Assembly (NCBI RefSeq): GCF_964355755.1
Contig: NC_092680.1
Span: 3,697,001 to 3,761,000, forward strand
Length of the DNA stretch: 64,000 bases
Direction of reading: 5' to 3'
DNA from: Antedon mediterranea
Lineage: Eukaryota; Echinodermata; Crinoidea; Comatulida; Antedonidae
Below are positions 49,501 through 60,900 of this stretch, piece after piece (the first letter of the stretch is position 1; every line of letters begins with the position of its first letter). The position numbers were made by a program, and so were the translations under genes. The notes beneath the pieces were generated by a model. That model saw nothing but the letters and a program-made list of their open reading frames with translations. It did not search any database and was not told the DNA's origin.

Positions 49501-50587
49501 GACAGAGCTTTGGTGGCATATGTAACTAATGTTCATGTGGTGCAGTTATTTGATTTTAAATTCACACATTGCAGGGAAATTGCATCAGATAACGTTGGAA
49601 GGAAAATGATGGAGAAGATGGGATGGAAATCTGGAGAAACCCTGGGCAAGGATAACACCGGTATTAAAGAACCTGTAAGTTTGTCTGTTAAGCGATTCCT
49701 CATTATATTCAAATCTGATTATGATTTAATGACCCTATTGGTTCATCCATATCATTTAGATGCATGGCCATGTTTGATAGTGTATGGGTATGTTACGTAG
49801 AGGGTTTTTTAAGCATCTAGTCATTGGAGCTTGTTTCCCACTAGAGATGCAATGCAAGGACATATTATTTAATGTCAAGCGACAGTTTGAATTATCCATC
49901 GCTTGTGATTGGTTAAATGTTGCGTTCTTATGTATATGTATGGGAACCAAGCATTATACTACTAGATACTGGTCATAATGTCCGACGACTATACCTATTA
50001 TTTAACATGCTCTGACTTTTATATTATTACAGATTAATGTACTGTCTAATAACAAACGTGCTGGGTTAGGTGGCCAGGCGCGAAGAACGATAAGTGATCT
50101 CGCACTAGGAAACTTGCAGTCAGAGAAATGGGAAAGAGCAAGAGCCAGATATAATGCATTAGAGGAACCTGCACCAAAACCAATATCAATGAAAATAACA
50201 CAACCAAAAAAGATGGGGATGATGTGGACTAGTGGGGGCATCATTAAATCAGAGCCTAAAATAAAAATAGAAAATATATTTGGCAGTGATGATGATGATG
50301 AAAAAGAGGAAGAAGACAAATCAATGAAAATAACTCAACCAAAAAAGATGGGGATGATGTGGACTAGTGGGGGCGTCATTAAATCAGAGCCTAAAATAAA
50401 AAAAGAAAATATATTTGGCAGTGATGATGAGGAAGAGGAAGAAGACAAATCAATGAAAATAACACAACCAAAAAAGATGGGGATGATGTGGACTAGTGGG
50501 GGTGTCATTAAATCAGAGCCTAAAATAAAAATAGAAAATATATCTGACAGTGATGATGATGAGGAAGACAAATCTACTGTTAAATAA
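43600..50587 (+). CDS. AGGF1: Angiogenic factor with G-patch and FHA domains (AGGF1), complete, 12 coding exons
   Basis: AGGF1 is a nuclear, spliceosome-associated protein in animals, also reported as a secreted angiogenic factor in vertebrates. Exons: 43600-43764, 43990-44097, 44459-44587, 45408-45611, 46253-46337, 46390-47076, 47363-47471, 47927-48074, 48356-48512, 48876-49086, 49575-49674, 50033-50587. They sum to 2658 nt (885 aa plus TAA), longer than human AGGF1 (about 714 aa) because of the KE-rich exon 6 and the repeated tail. Domain order: coiled coil (1-75), OCRE (about 110-165), basic/acidic low-complexity (232-459), FHA (about 463-575), G-patch (about 672-715), triplicated tail. 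The exon 6 acceptor is inferred from frame: only the AG ending at 46389 keeps the frame open after exon 5. All other junctions are in phase. A non-coding 5' exon is likely. Confidence 0.95.
44459..45611 (+). CDS. AGGF1: AGGF1 exons 3-4: OCRE domain
   Basis: The tyrosine-rich octamer repeats SGFVYDETSGLYYDYTSGYY, then ENHLYYDTNTGTYYYFNEST, match the OCRE aromatic repeat pattern, with the intron between repeats. OCRE binds proline-rich motifs of snRNP SmN/B proteins in RBM5-type proteins. After the domain exon 4 turns into a basic segment (DRKQDNRSREKRVKEKYRHT). Confidence 0.9.
44634..44873. mobile_element. GTCTACACTATCAAACT-family MITE, compound copy
   Basis: Left end AAAGCCTTGTCTACACTATC, right end AGTTTGATAGTGTAGACAGA. 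The interior contains the core twice in opposite orientation around GGACAGAGGTATGTTGCATC, as if two copies fused or one inserted in the other. It lies in AGGF1 intron 3. Confidence 0.75.
46390..47076 (+). CDS. AGGF1: AGGF1 exon 6: large Lys/Glu-rich low-complexity exon
   Basis: A 687-nt exon, by far the largest internal exon of the gene. The first half is basic and RS/KH-like (RSDKDRRCKHKKHHKKKKRK). The second half is acidic and serine-rich (EEGEIEEVEENMDDVEEGEV, then SSSSSKSVSEISSLSDISSD). Such charged blocks act as flexible, phosphorylatable linkers and nuclear localisation signals. The high purine content of the + strand is a consequence. Confidence 0.88.
47363..48512 (+). CDS. AGGF1: AGGF1 exons 7-9: FHA domain
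   Basis: FHA domains bind phosphothreonine. Visible hallmarks are GGSIGRE (GR motif, split across exons 7/8), GISKNHAEIFY (the S-x-x-H phosphopeptide-binding motif) and DLGSQNGTLIN (the N-G loop). Exon 9 adds the closing strand DYLTIGGTMLRLHIHPGAE and leads into the conserved CDDCEPGQV block. Confidence 0.93.
48513..48675. mobile_element. GTCTACACTATCAAACT-family MITE abutting the AGGF1 exon 9 donor
   Basis: The element TAAAGCTCTGTCTA starts at the second base of the intron, so the 5' splice site GTAAAG is mostly MITE sequence. Right end AGTTTGATAGTGCAGACAGA. Confidence 0.8.
49096..49166. repeat. 24-bp tandem repeat, three units
   Basis: ATCATTCCATATATGGTAGT repeated three times (third unit CCCTATATGG) just downstream of AGGF1 exon 10. 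Confidence 0.8.
49352..49513. mobile_element. GTCTACACTATCAAACT-family MITE in AGGF1 intron 10
   Basis: Left end TAAAGCTCTGTCTACACTAT, right end GTTCGATAGTGTAGACAGAG. Confidence 0.8.
49575..50100 (+). CDS. AGGF1: AGGF1 exons 11-12: G-patch domain
   Basis: NVGRKMMEKMGWKSGETLGK, then DNTGIKEPINVLSNNKRAGL, follows the G-patch consensus (hhx3aax2GxGhGx4G). G-patch motifs recruit and stimulate DEAH-box helicases such as those of the spliceosome. The intron falls after IKEP. The following segment RRTISDLALGNLQSEKWERA is a conserved helical tail. Confidence 0.92.
50186..50575 (+). repeat. AGGF1: Triplicated C-terminal module of AGGF1 (in-frame, coding)
   Basis: Three tandem copies start at 50186, 50321 and 50450 (units 135 and 129 bp; 45 and 43 codons). 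Each encodes SMKITQPKKMGMMWTSGG, then an IKSEPKIK segment and an acidic S/D/E run ending EEDK. The copies are almost identical at DNA level, so the duplication is recent. Confidence 0.93.
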
Positions 50588-52320
50588 AAAAGTTATTCGT
50601 TTTTATTGATATGTTGGAGAACAGATGTTTTAATTTGTTATTTAATATCATAATATAAAATTTTAGTATTATTTCATTCAAATTTATTTGAAACAGTCCA
50701 AGAGAAAAAATACCAAGCATACATTTACAAATTGGCAAAACATAAGGAAATCGCTTCTTCATGGGTGAAGTACTTAATGGGTGGAGTACTTAATGGGTGG
50801 AGTACTTAATGGGTGGGGTACTTAATGGGTGGAGTACTTCATGGGTGGAGTACTTCATGGGTGGAGTACTTCATGGATGGAGTAGGTTTTAACAGAGGAG
50901 AGTGGCTACTAGATTAGAGGAATGTACGATAAATATTGAAATTAGCCATTAATGTATATTTGGAATATTAACTGTAATCTTATAGTATGTTCTCAATATA
51001 AACAGATAAATAATGGAAAAGTCAAGCGCTCAGGAACGAAAGTTAAATACTGTACTGTAATTCAGAGAAGAACACGACATAATAATTTAATATTTCAGCC
51101 CATATTGAAGATACAGATGTAAACAAACTTGTATTTTTTAGGAAACGTTTTTTAAAAACTTCTGCTTAAATATTTTATTTGACAGAACAACTGTTGTAAT
51201 ATATCAACTACATCAACTGTATATTATTCACAAAGTAATAAATAAAAAACAATTACAAAGTGGTTTAATTGCTGTACATATTTTCATTTATTTAACATAT
51301 TGTACAAGTTTATGTGGTGAAATGTCTATTAATGTTTCTATATTCAAACAAATAACTTAAAATTCAAACATGATATTACTGATCACTTAATAAAGATAGT
51401 GCCATATAATAGTTGAAGAACATGAAATAATTTTTATCGTTAAAAAAAAATGTGCTGAATAATCAAAATCAATTCACAACATGCATCCCTGAAATATATT
51501 CCACTCCCATCACTTTTATTTAATAATAATAAACTTAATAATATCATTTTAATAAAACATAGACAAAATTAATTATCTGTACAAGAAAATAAACATATAG
51601 AATATTAGGTATTACATTTATATAGAGTTTAGATGTACTAAAACTATGGATTATCCTCTATATACGAGCTATAGTCAGTTTAAACAAAACATTAAAAAAA
51701 ATGTATCTGGAACATAGAATCAACATTAGACGTTCCGTTAAAGCTCCCTATTGGATGCAACTAAAAGACGTAGGCACAATGCAAATGAGTTGACCAATCA
51801 AATGACAGTTTGTATGATCCATTGCGTAATAATTGGCCAAACTTGCAGCGCGCTTACGTCTTGCATTGCATGGGAAGCTTTTTTAGAGTGAAGATAAAAC
51901 ATGGATTCCTTGTAATTGCGCAATTCTGCCCCCACATATACATTTTATTATTTATTTTTTACAGCATATAAAATCAGCATTTTATTATTTACTGTCATAA
52001 CTTTAGTTCATTATTACCATAAAATATGTAATAAAACTTAGCTTGATACTGTCAACATACTATACTAACAACAATTTAAGGATTAATAAGAGGAAGGGTC
52101 ATGGGTCATATTGGGAGAGATCTCTCGGAGATTGAGAACGTATTCTTCGAAGCATGAGTGTCTACTTTTTCTTTTGTGAAGGAAAATCTGAGAAAGAAAA
52201 TCCAGTAAATGACTGTATGATAGCTTTAGAAATTCCATAAATAATTTGCACTATCTAAGAAACCCCAACAGTATAAGCATTCCTCTAATTTTGTTTGTGG
52301 CTTTTGAAACAACAGTATGA
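50588..52320. other. AGGF1 3' UTR and downstream DNA
   Basis: AATAAA words at 51237-51246 are candidate polyadenylation signals about 650 nt past the stop. A degraded AAGCTT/TGGGAA-type MITE lies at about 51727-51880. No other gene was recognised. Confidence 0.45.
50761..50885. repeat. 17-bp minisatellite in the AGGF1 3' region
   Basis: About seven units of GGGTGGAGTACTTAAT or GGGTGGAGTACTTCAT. Confidence 0.88.
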
Positions 52321-52329
52321 AACAATGAA

Positions 52330-52405
52330 TACTGGAGCTGTAGATTAGTGGTTAACATGCTTGCCTTCCAATCCAAAGGTCCAGGGTTCAATCCTGACTT
52401 AGCTC
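52330..52405 (+). mobile_element. tRNA-Gly-like SINE head or tRNA pseudogene
   Basis: GAGCTGTAGATTAGTGGTTA (A box), TTGCCTTCCAA (Gly-UCC-like anticodon loop) and CAGGGTTCAATCCTG (T arm and B box). The acceptor arms GAGCT and AGCTC can pair, but the anticodon stem does not, so a working tRNA is unlikely. Confidence 0.55.
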
Positions 52406-52814
52406 TTAACTCTTTCAACTCCAAATCCTCAAATGAGACTTAGTTTATAAGCATGACAAATTATAAAATAGTTTATCCATCCTATAATTGGCGAGTTACT
52501 CGATGTTGGATGCGTATGAAATAAAACAAATTTAAAATGGGAGAGCCATAATCCTACAAACAATTAATATTTATTAAATTTAAAACCGGCTTACATCTAC
52601 ATATATAATTTACCTATTATGTTCAACATAATGGATTAACATAATTAAAATTACATTATATTTAACAACATACAACATTCAATATACTTTTGTATTAACA
52701 AATGAAAATCAAGCAATGAGACTCTTATATTCAAATGTTACTTTTTTAGTTTTAAGCCGTTTAAGCGACATCAAATACAATAATAGTGGCGTTAAAGAAC
52801 TATTAAAATCAACC

Positions 52815-52985
52815 ATAAGGGCCAATTTACAGAGACAAGCGGTAACGGTACGCAGAAAACCACGTTGCTTGTACCATGTAGAATATTATCTATCCTGAGC
52901 GGAAACCTCCTGTCCACTCTGTGTTGTATGTAAATGGATGGCCATACAGAGTAACATAGATTCTATATTTATATTACCGTTCGTC
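52815..52985. repeat. Dispersed repeat with GAGCGGAAACC core
   Basis: Second copy of the 18160-18300 repeat: ACAGAGACAAGCGGTAACGG, ATCTATCCTGAGCGGAAACC and TAACATAGATTCTATATT. Confidence 0.55.
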
Positions 52986-53452
52986 TGTGTAAACTTACCT
53001 TAAAGATGCAAATATAACAAAAGATTAACAAAGACTGTTAAGAATTTTAGGGGTTAGGGTTAAATTTGTTAGAAATTTAAAAAAAGAAGACCCTTGACAA
53101 TCACAATATCTGATCTGTACTAGGCAACAAAATGTTAAAATGAAATTGTTTATATCAAATATTAAAATGAAACAAATGTAAAGGAACTCTTCTCATTAAA
53201 AAAGAAATAAAAAGAATTCCCATCAATATTTTTATTAATTACAAATTATTTTATACAATTACATAATTTTATATTGCCCTATTAATTAATTTTTTTTAGT
53301 AAAAACACTCAAATTTGAATATTAATCCATAAATGTAAAATAACAATATTTCTATTGTGATAGCATTGCAGTTCATAGGTTAATATAACAGAACACTCAC
53401 TCAAGCGGAACACTTTCCCGAGAAATTAATAAAGAGACTCCCTAAGGATAGT

Positions 53453-53631
53453 GTTAAACTCTGTCTACACTATCAATCTAGTTTGACAACAAATTTGTGA
53501 CCAAATATGGTAGCAATATGCCCAAATATGGTAGCAATATGCCCAAATATGGTAGTGATATGACATCATGTCCTTATATAGGCATATCACATTTTGTTGT
53601 CACATAGTTTGATAGTGTAGACAAGGCTTAA
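53453..53631. mobile_element. GTCTACACTATCAAACT-family MITE
   Basis: Left end AAACTCTGTCTACACTATCA, right end GTTTGATAGTGTAGACAAGG. The AATATGGTAGCAATATGCCC word is tandemly repeated inside. Confidence 0.8.
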
Positions 53632-53861
53632 AAGTAATGTATGTTTTAACACTACAGTCCTATTATAAAGTACAACTTTGTTTGTCCCCTGAATGTGTCC
53701 CCTTAATAGGGGTTCAACTGTACAACTGATTAACATTTGTTTTTAATAATAATATAAACCACCTCTACAAACTTATATAAAAATATTTGTACCTGTATAA
53801 ATACATAATATGATATTCATAAAGTGTTATGACATTGTTCTGTTATGATACACCTAAAACT

Positions 53862-53994
53862 CTAAAATCTACACTATCAGACTTTATGTGACAAAAAAAT
53901 GTGATGTGCCAATATATGGACAAGATGATGTCATATTACTATCAAATCACACGTTTTTTTTGTCAAACTAGTTTGATAGTGTAGACAGAGCTTT
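53862..53994. mobile_element. GTCTACACTATCAAACT-family MITE
   Basis: Left end AAATCTACACTATCAGACTT, right end AGTTTGATAGTGTAGACAGA. Confidence 0.78.
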
Positions 53995-54902
53995 AGTTTA
54001 GTCTTGGCATCACCTTCCAAAACTAGAATTAATTACTTTAAAATTTAGTATTCTGTAAAAGTTATCGTAAAATTGGCAACTCCAGACTACTTTAAATGCA
54101 TTTTAAAACGACATGACTACATATGATAACAAGGAGGTGATAGAGTAATGCCATCTTATTATGCTTACAAACCAGAGAGCTTCCACAAATATATTAATAT
54201 CAGAATTTAGTGTGGTCATGTTGATAAGCTATCACATCTAATGTTGGTTTGTAATGCTCTGTTCCATCTTGCTCTGTAATTGAACATTTCTTACTACCAA
54301 TATCATGGGACGTATTTGGACACTCAAACCATAGTCCTCTGGGTATGTAGAAATACACCATTGCCACCACTATAGTTATAATAAGCACCCACCACAAATA
54401 GTATATTATTTTTGTTTCGGTCAATAAAATACATAGCCTATGAAAATACGAGAACATTATTGGTCGAAATATTATATTATTAAGGCCAAGGGATCATCAA
54501 ATATTGATTGGTTGAATTTCTATGGTCATTTTTCGCTGAGTTAAGCAATGGTAGTTAGTTAGGCCCTGCCTGCAGAATAAAAATGTTGGCTATTTAATAT
54601 AACAGATAGTGCCTTTCGGTGTTATTTGATGTTATTTTGATATCAAAAGCAATTATATTTTTCTTGAGGGAAGAATAACTTCTTGTGAAGACATTTCATA
54701 TCATTCACATATCTGTATATTATTTTTACCTTAATAACCTTTGACCTTTGATAGTGGCAGGTCGCAATTTCAGATTCTCAACTAAGCATTGCATTTTTTC
54801 ATACCTGTTTGCTCAACAACTACGAAAAAGATCATCAAAAATATCTGTAAAATCCATGTCGGAGGACGGAGCCTGCATAGCCTCTGTCCCCCAGGTTCTT
54901 TG

Positions 54903-54998
54903 TCAATCGAGAGAAATGATGTCTTGGTTGAAGAGACTACTACTCGAAGAAGAACGTCCATGATCTGGCATTGGAGGATTCTGATATATGTTTGAATG
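54903..54998 (-). CDS. PIAS: PIAS terminal exon ending IISLD
   Basis: The acceptor TAG is at 54999-55001. It encodes HSNIYQNPPMPDHGRSSSSS, then SLFNQDIISLD and TGA (54903-54905). The last residues match the conserved C-terminus of PIAS1-like proteins. No clear polyadenylation signal was picked out downstream. Confidence 0.72.
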   Translation of the reverse strand, partial: HSNIYQNPPMPDHGRSSSSSSLFNQDIISLD

Positions 54999-57900
54999 CT
55001 ACGGAAATAAAAACATTAAAACATAGCTTAAGCAAAAAGTAATAGGGTCGTAGCCAGCATGAGACAGAGCTCACCTCATCTGCAATTTTTATATTTTATA
55101 TTAATACTATTTAAAGCATCTTTGCCTCGTCTGTTTTTAAACTTTCTCTATGGCCTTGAATGGCGATAGTATCGGTTTTTAGGTTTAGGAGGAGATATAA
55201 CACATTTTAGGTTAAGTGTATGTACTGAAAATGAAATGTACTCACTGTATACAGCATTGACATAAGATCTATATCTGTAAAAAAAGTAATAACAAAATTA
55301 TATTTTGAAAATATTTGGAGTCGTTCTATGGATGGGTGTTCCTCTGTTCTTTAACAAGAGAACCAAATAATTTATTATCAAAGTCCAAGTGTTTGGTAAA
55401 AATTAAAAAAACTGAAATATCAACATACTTGGATAGTCAGGCATGTGCGTCATTGGTAGCGGTGGAATATTCATATATTCGTTATAGCTTGGAAGGTGAA
55501 GGTGCGGGCTCGAACTTTGCGTATTTAACGAGATACTTGAAGTATTGGACCCAAAAGGTGGCATCGGTGTCGGTATGATTTCAGGACTTCTGTAAAAAAA
55601 AAAATTAAATTAAAAAAGTTATTCATTTATATTCATTAAAAAATAGCATAATTAATTTACGATTCAATTTAAGTTTTAAATACATTGAAAGAGATTTCAG
55701 GATTCTGTAAAAAAAAATATTTTAAATTAAAAGTAATTTATTTATATTAATTAAAAAAAATATTGTGTTATATAGCGTAATTAATTTACAATTCAATTTA
55801 GTTTATCTAAATTGAAAATATTTCTTAAAAAAAATAAAAAAGAGAAGGAAAAAAATTGGAATCAAGAGGATTTGAACCTGGTACCTTCAGACTGGAAGGC
55901 AACGATGTTAACCGTGAGCTAAAATGCCATACAACTCATCCCTATATCATAGTAGTACTATTATTAGTAACAACTTAAAAATATTTCAAACAAATAGTTC
56001 CCTAGAGCATTGTTTTGTAAATACTGAATTACAATGTAATAATTGTTTAAAATTACCTATTTAGCAAGCATTCATATTCTTTTTATATTATATCAAAATA
56101 ATTCCATGGGGTCCATGCAACTATTAAAGCACAGATATAGCTAAGAATGTGCTTTTAATTTGTGAACTATATGATGGTTGCTTGTTGAAGGACTTTATCC
56201 GGCCACAAGTCACAAGTAACATTTTATAATTTACTTAATTAATTTGTTTAATGATGGAGATGGCACTAACATTTTAACAAATTATTCATGGAAACATTTG
56301 GAATTGAATGTCATAATAAAAGCCTGGTTCCCACAACTTTCCTTTCTTTTTGGGTATAATTTTGTGATTTCAAATTCAGATAACACTCAGGAAAACTATA
56401 TCAACATTTATTTTGTGATTATTTCTACTTTTCTCTCGCACATAAAATTACATAAGTAATTGATGGAATAAATTGTGAATTATTGAGTCAAATAATCTAT
56501 GATTGACGATGACTGATTGCAAATAAGAAGCCAAAATAAAGCAATGTTTAAGAGTTTTTTTGCCTTAATACACTATTTAATATGAAAACAAATAAAAAAC
56601 ATGCTGTGCAGATTAACAGTAACAATATTAGTGAGTTGGATCCACATTTTAAAATATAAAAAAATCATTTTAAAGAAGAGTCCTAAATTAAGACTTTCTG
56701 CAACCAAACACTAACAACACCTAAATACTTAAAAGGGCATTCAGTCTAAAGCCTGTCTACACTATTAAACTTGAAGTGCCCATATATAGACATGATGGTG
56801 TATATCCATGGAGTAAAGAATAAGAGGAGGCACAACTCGGCCTAGCTATCCAGTTAATCCAATTAGTATCACGCTGTGCGGTAGTGCTTAAGCATAGGGT
56901 AATAAACTTCCCATAACGATCCTTTGAAGAACATCCTGTTTACCCGTGCAGCTCGCTGCAGAGTCGGCTCTGATTACGTAACACCCTAATTAAGGAAGAA
57001 GCCAGGCATGACATCGGTGACAAAAAAAGTAAACAGAGGCTGCGCAGTAGTTTCTAATACATCATAGTGAAGCATGACCTTTGTGCAGTTGTTCATTGTT
57101 CTTTGAGCTTTTTTCTCGAAAAAACCGTTTAAAAATCGAGTAAATTTTCACGGAGATATCGCAGTTTTTATACCAGCTAACAAATTAATCATATTTTTTA
57201 TCAAGCCATAGACGTATCATTTGGTAAATCGAAATTTTACCGTTTAAGCAACTTTTTAATTTACGAACCCTAGTGCATTTTGTAGCATATTAAAGACTTC
57301 AACTTATTTTAAAATCACATTTTAGTGCGCGCAAATGCGCGCATGAAAAAAATTATATAATTTGTTCTCATGAATATTCAAAAATATACGTATAGTAGAA
57401 TTCCAACGACACAATTTCTTATTTTTATTACTGTATATGACATTTAATTTATGTTTCAGTCTATATTATGACTGTTTAGCAAAACTAACATTCTTCTATT
57501 TTAGTCTCATATTGTATAATTAAATTATTTATGATATTAATATCATAAAATATATGATTTTTACGATCACATACTTAGAGTTCAGTGAACTTGTAGGACT
57601 TAAATTATATATCGTTTAACGATTTGTGGCTACACATAGGCCTAGTAGTTCGTAATATATTATTATTTAATAAATAGCCTAAATAAGGATAATATTTAAT
57701 CCCATAATGATGGACATATTCAGTGCATACCGTAACCGGTAGGCCTAATAGGTTCAGGCATAGGCGCGCCTATAGTAACAATAAACAATATCAATAATAA
57801 TAATAGGTTTTTTTTTATGTAGGTCTATATTAATATATTAATAATTGTAATAACGTTAGAAAACAAATAGTAGTAATATTTTATTAAAGAAGAAATTAAT

Positions 57901-60900
57901 CAATTAGTTTTAGTTTTCGGTTGGTCGTTATTATAATATTATATAATATGGTATAAAATGGTACGGTACTACGAGAATATTCGTTTAGTATCAACCCGTA
58001 ACAACAACTACAAATGATATGTGTTGGTTAAAAATTCAATTACAAATATAGTCTATGCTCTTTTGTAATTATAAGCCATTGTTTAAAAGGATTATGTACA
58101 GTTCGGTACATAGCGGTTAATCGTAAAATTAAAAAATCGGACATACAAACAATAGATCGCCAACATTATTCGTACCCTTTTGCTGTATTGCGTACGTCGA
58201 TCACGACTGATGCGGCTGTAAACTTCGCCTGGAAAGTAACTAGTACAGTACACATTCTGGTCCCTGGATGGAACATGATATCACACGTAAACCGCAATGG
58301 AGCAGGTCCAATGTTAAACAATTCGTACAAAGGGGAACCGCCAGACAAGTGCGTACCTATTCATTGTTTATTAGATCGCTGGCAATAATGCATGCAAAGT
58401 GCAATAGCTCTCCGCTCCACCAAGCAACGTACAGTACTAAAAAAAATGGAACGTCGCGGTTTTTCTAGGCGCTGAAGTTATACGAAGTGAACGCGAATGA
58501 TTTTTACTGTATATTATATTCCCCGACGAAAAGTACTCGCGTTTCCCAGACGGGGAAGAGGGGGGGGGGGGGAGACGACGAGGGGATACAGCCCCCGTAA
58601 CCCCCCGCTGGCACCACCACTGGTCCTTATTAAACCCATTTATTCATCATGATTCATGATAAGTTGTCTGGAGAAATTACCAACATTTAGTACACAGTAA
58701 ACCATATAAATATAATTCCTTTATTGGTGCCGTATAAAACTCGTATTATTAATTTATTAATAAAAGATATCCAGTAGAATATATATATAGCGCTGCTTTT
58801 TAATAAAAATTAATAAACAAGGTCGGAATACAAGTTCAGTGGGACAGCCAGTCGACAAATCGTGTCAAATTTCGACTCGGAGAGGGCGCCCTACTTTTCT
58901 AATTTAGTTCAAAATTGCTAAATTTTAGGGTGTTGGAAAAACACAATATTTGTAAATTTAGCTGATTATCGGAAAAATATTGTTAGTGAAATAAATTCAT
59001 AAATGGTTTTAATATATTGTCATGTAAAATTAAATGTATTTGAACAAAACGATAATCTGTAATTTAACGGCAAAATCAACCAATGTCTTTTTTCCGAAAT
59101 TGTACCCTAGAAAATCGTTAAAATAAAATATTTAGAAAAATTGAACAGTCCTGAATTTAAAATCCCTGTTAGAAAAATTAATAATCTACAGAATACGATA
59201 TTAAGATACAAAATTCGGTGGTTGGGATGCAGCTCCGACTATTCAAACTAAAGGTACCACTATTTGTTCCATCGAAAACTAGCGAAACCGCCATTTTGTA
59301 AACACATCGTCATCGTGTTTATGAATTTATTTATAGCGAACGATATACGCGATGTTTATAATTGTCCGCGTATAAGAATTCATATAAATAAATACATTCC
59401 AATACAACGTATATTATTACTTGTTTATTTATCACAGTATACATTTTAGTTGAGGAATATTTATCATAACTATTATAATAGCTTTTATACGAGTCCGAGG
59501 CCTAGCCCTATTAGCGAGCGATTGTTCCAGGGGCGGAAAGTCACTTAGTGACGTTGTGATCGAGCGCGTCGGGCCTAGCTAATATTAATAATATGACCTG
59601 AAATAAGCGGCTAACAAGAACTGTTATATACTTGCTTACAATTGTTTTGTTATTGATGAACAAACAAGCAATTAGATTGAATAACAAATTATTTATTCAT
59701 TTTTTTTGGGTAAAAACATGTACAAACTAGTACTGTATAATATAAATTAATAGTAATATTAAAATACAGTATTAATAAAATATAAAATAGGCCTAACATA
59801 CAATAAATATTCAATTTTTAAGGTCTACCACATGACAATAACATAATTTACAGAGTATAGTGTAGTAGGTTTGCATTCAACATAAATATTTGTATTGTAA
59901 TTCATCTAAATCCTCTGCAACATACATATATTTGTAATTCAACATTTTGTTTTAAATAATTAAATTATAGTTTGGGTATGACAATGTCGGTAGGTACCGG
60001 TGTCATCTTTTTATCCACTTCACTCTCAGTTTGAAGTCACAAAGACAAAGAACTCTGCATCATCAACGATTCCTGAAAATAAATATTTAAAAAAAAATGT
60101 TAATGTCAAATGGAAGCTGTATTTTATTAATTAATTATTACAGTATTTGCTATTATTATTTATATAATCTAGGCCTACTAGTAACCTAGCTAGGCATCTA
60201 TATTGAGCCTAATAAATCAAATAATAAATGAAAAATTAAATAATAATATTAATACTGATTGAAAAAAAGTATTTTTTTGGGGGGATCAGATCACCAGGCT
60301 AGGCCGGCCAGGACCAATGATACTCGTAATCAGTACAACTTAACGACTATCGGATCAGCATCAACACAGTACAACACACGTCTCGCTATCGCCTATACTG
60401 ACACACGTGTCTCGCGTTGCCGAAACCACGCTCACAGCTAGAAAATGTACCTACCTTTCGAGGCCTGAGAATACACCAACAAATTTTGAACAGGATAGAA
60501 ATATATCATACTCGATTAAACTAATATTATTCTTGATAAAACAATTGATTATAATCTTTTTAATTTGTTGGGATGCACCTCCGACTATTCAGAAAATGGA
60601 CAACAAAACAGTAGTCAAATCGTACCACATTTATAAATTTCACGAGTCCCGACTTCAGTCGCCGAATGTATTGTATTAGCTTCGGTTTCTTTGAAGGAAA
60701 CCGATTGGTTATTCAATTATACTTATTAGGAAATGATTTTACCATAATAGGTAATGTTGGGCGGTTCTTAAATATTCATGAGAGCTTAAAATAAAACAGC
60801 ACTTATTTGCTAGGCGACGAAAAATCGTGGTTTCAGTTTTCAACGATAGGTGGCGCTTCAAAATCGTCAATGCGGAAGTAAGTCGATTTTACACGATTTA

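Noticed and set aside
52330-52405. Functional tRNA-Gly(UCC)
   Set aside because: The A and B boxes and acceptor pairing are present, but the anticodon stem does not pair, and a similar head recurs at 55862-55930, pointing to a SINE.
54200-54457. 85-codon minus-strand frame with a hydrophobic segment resembling a membrane protein
   Set aside because: It lies downstream of the PIAS stop, probably in the 3' UTR. No family similarity and no splice support.
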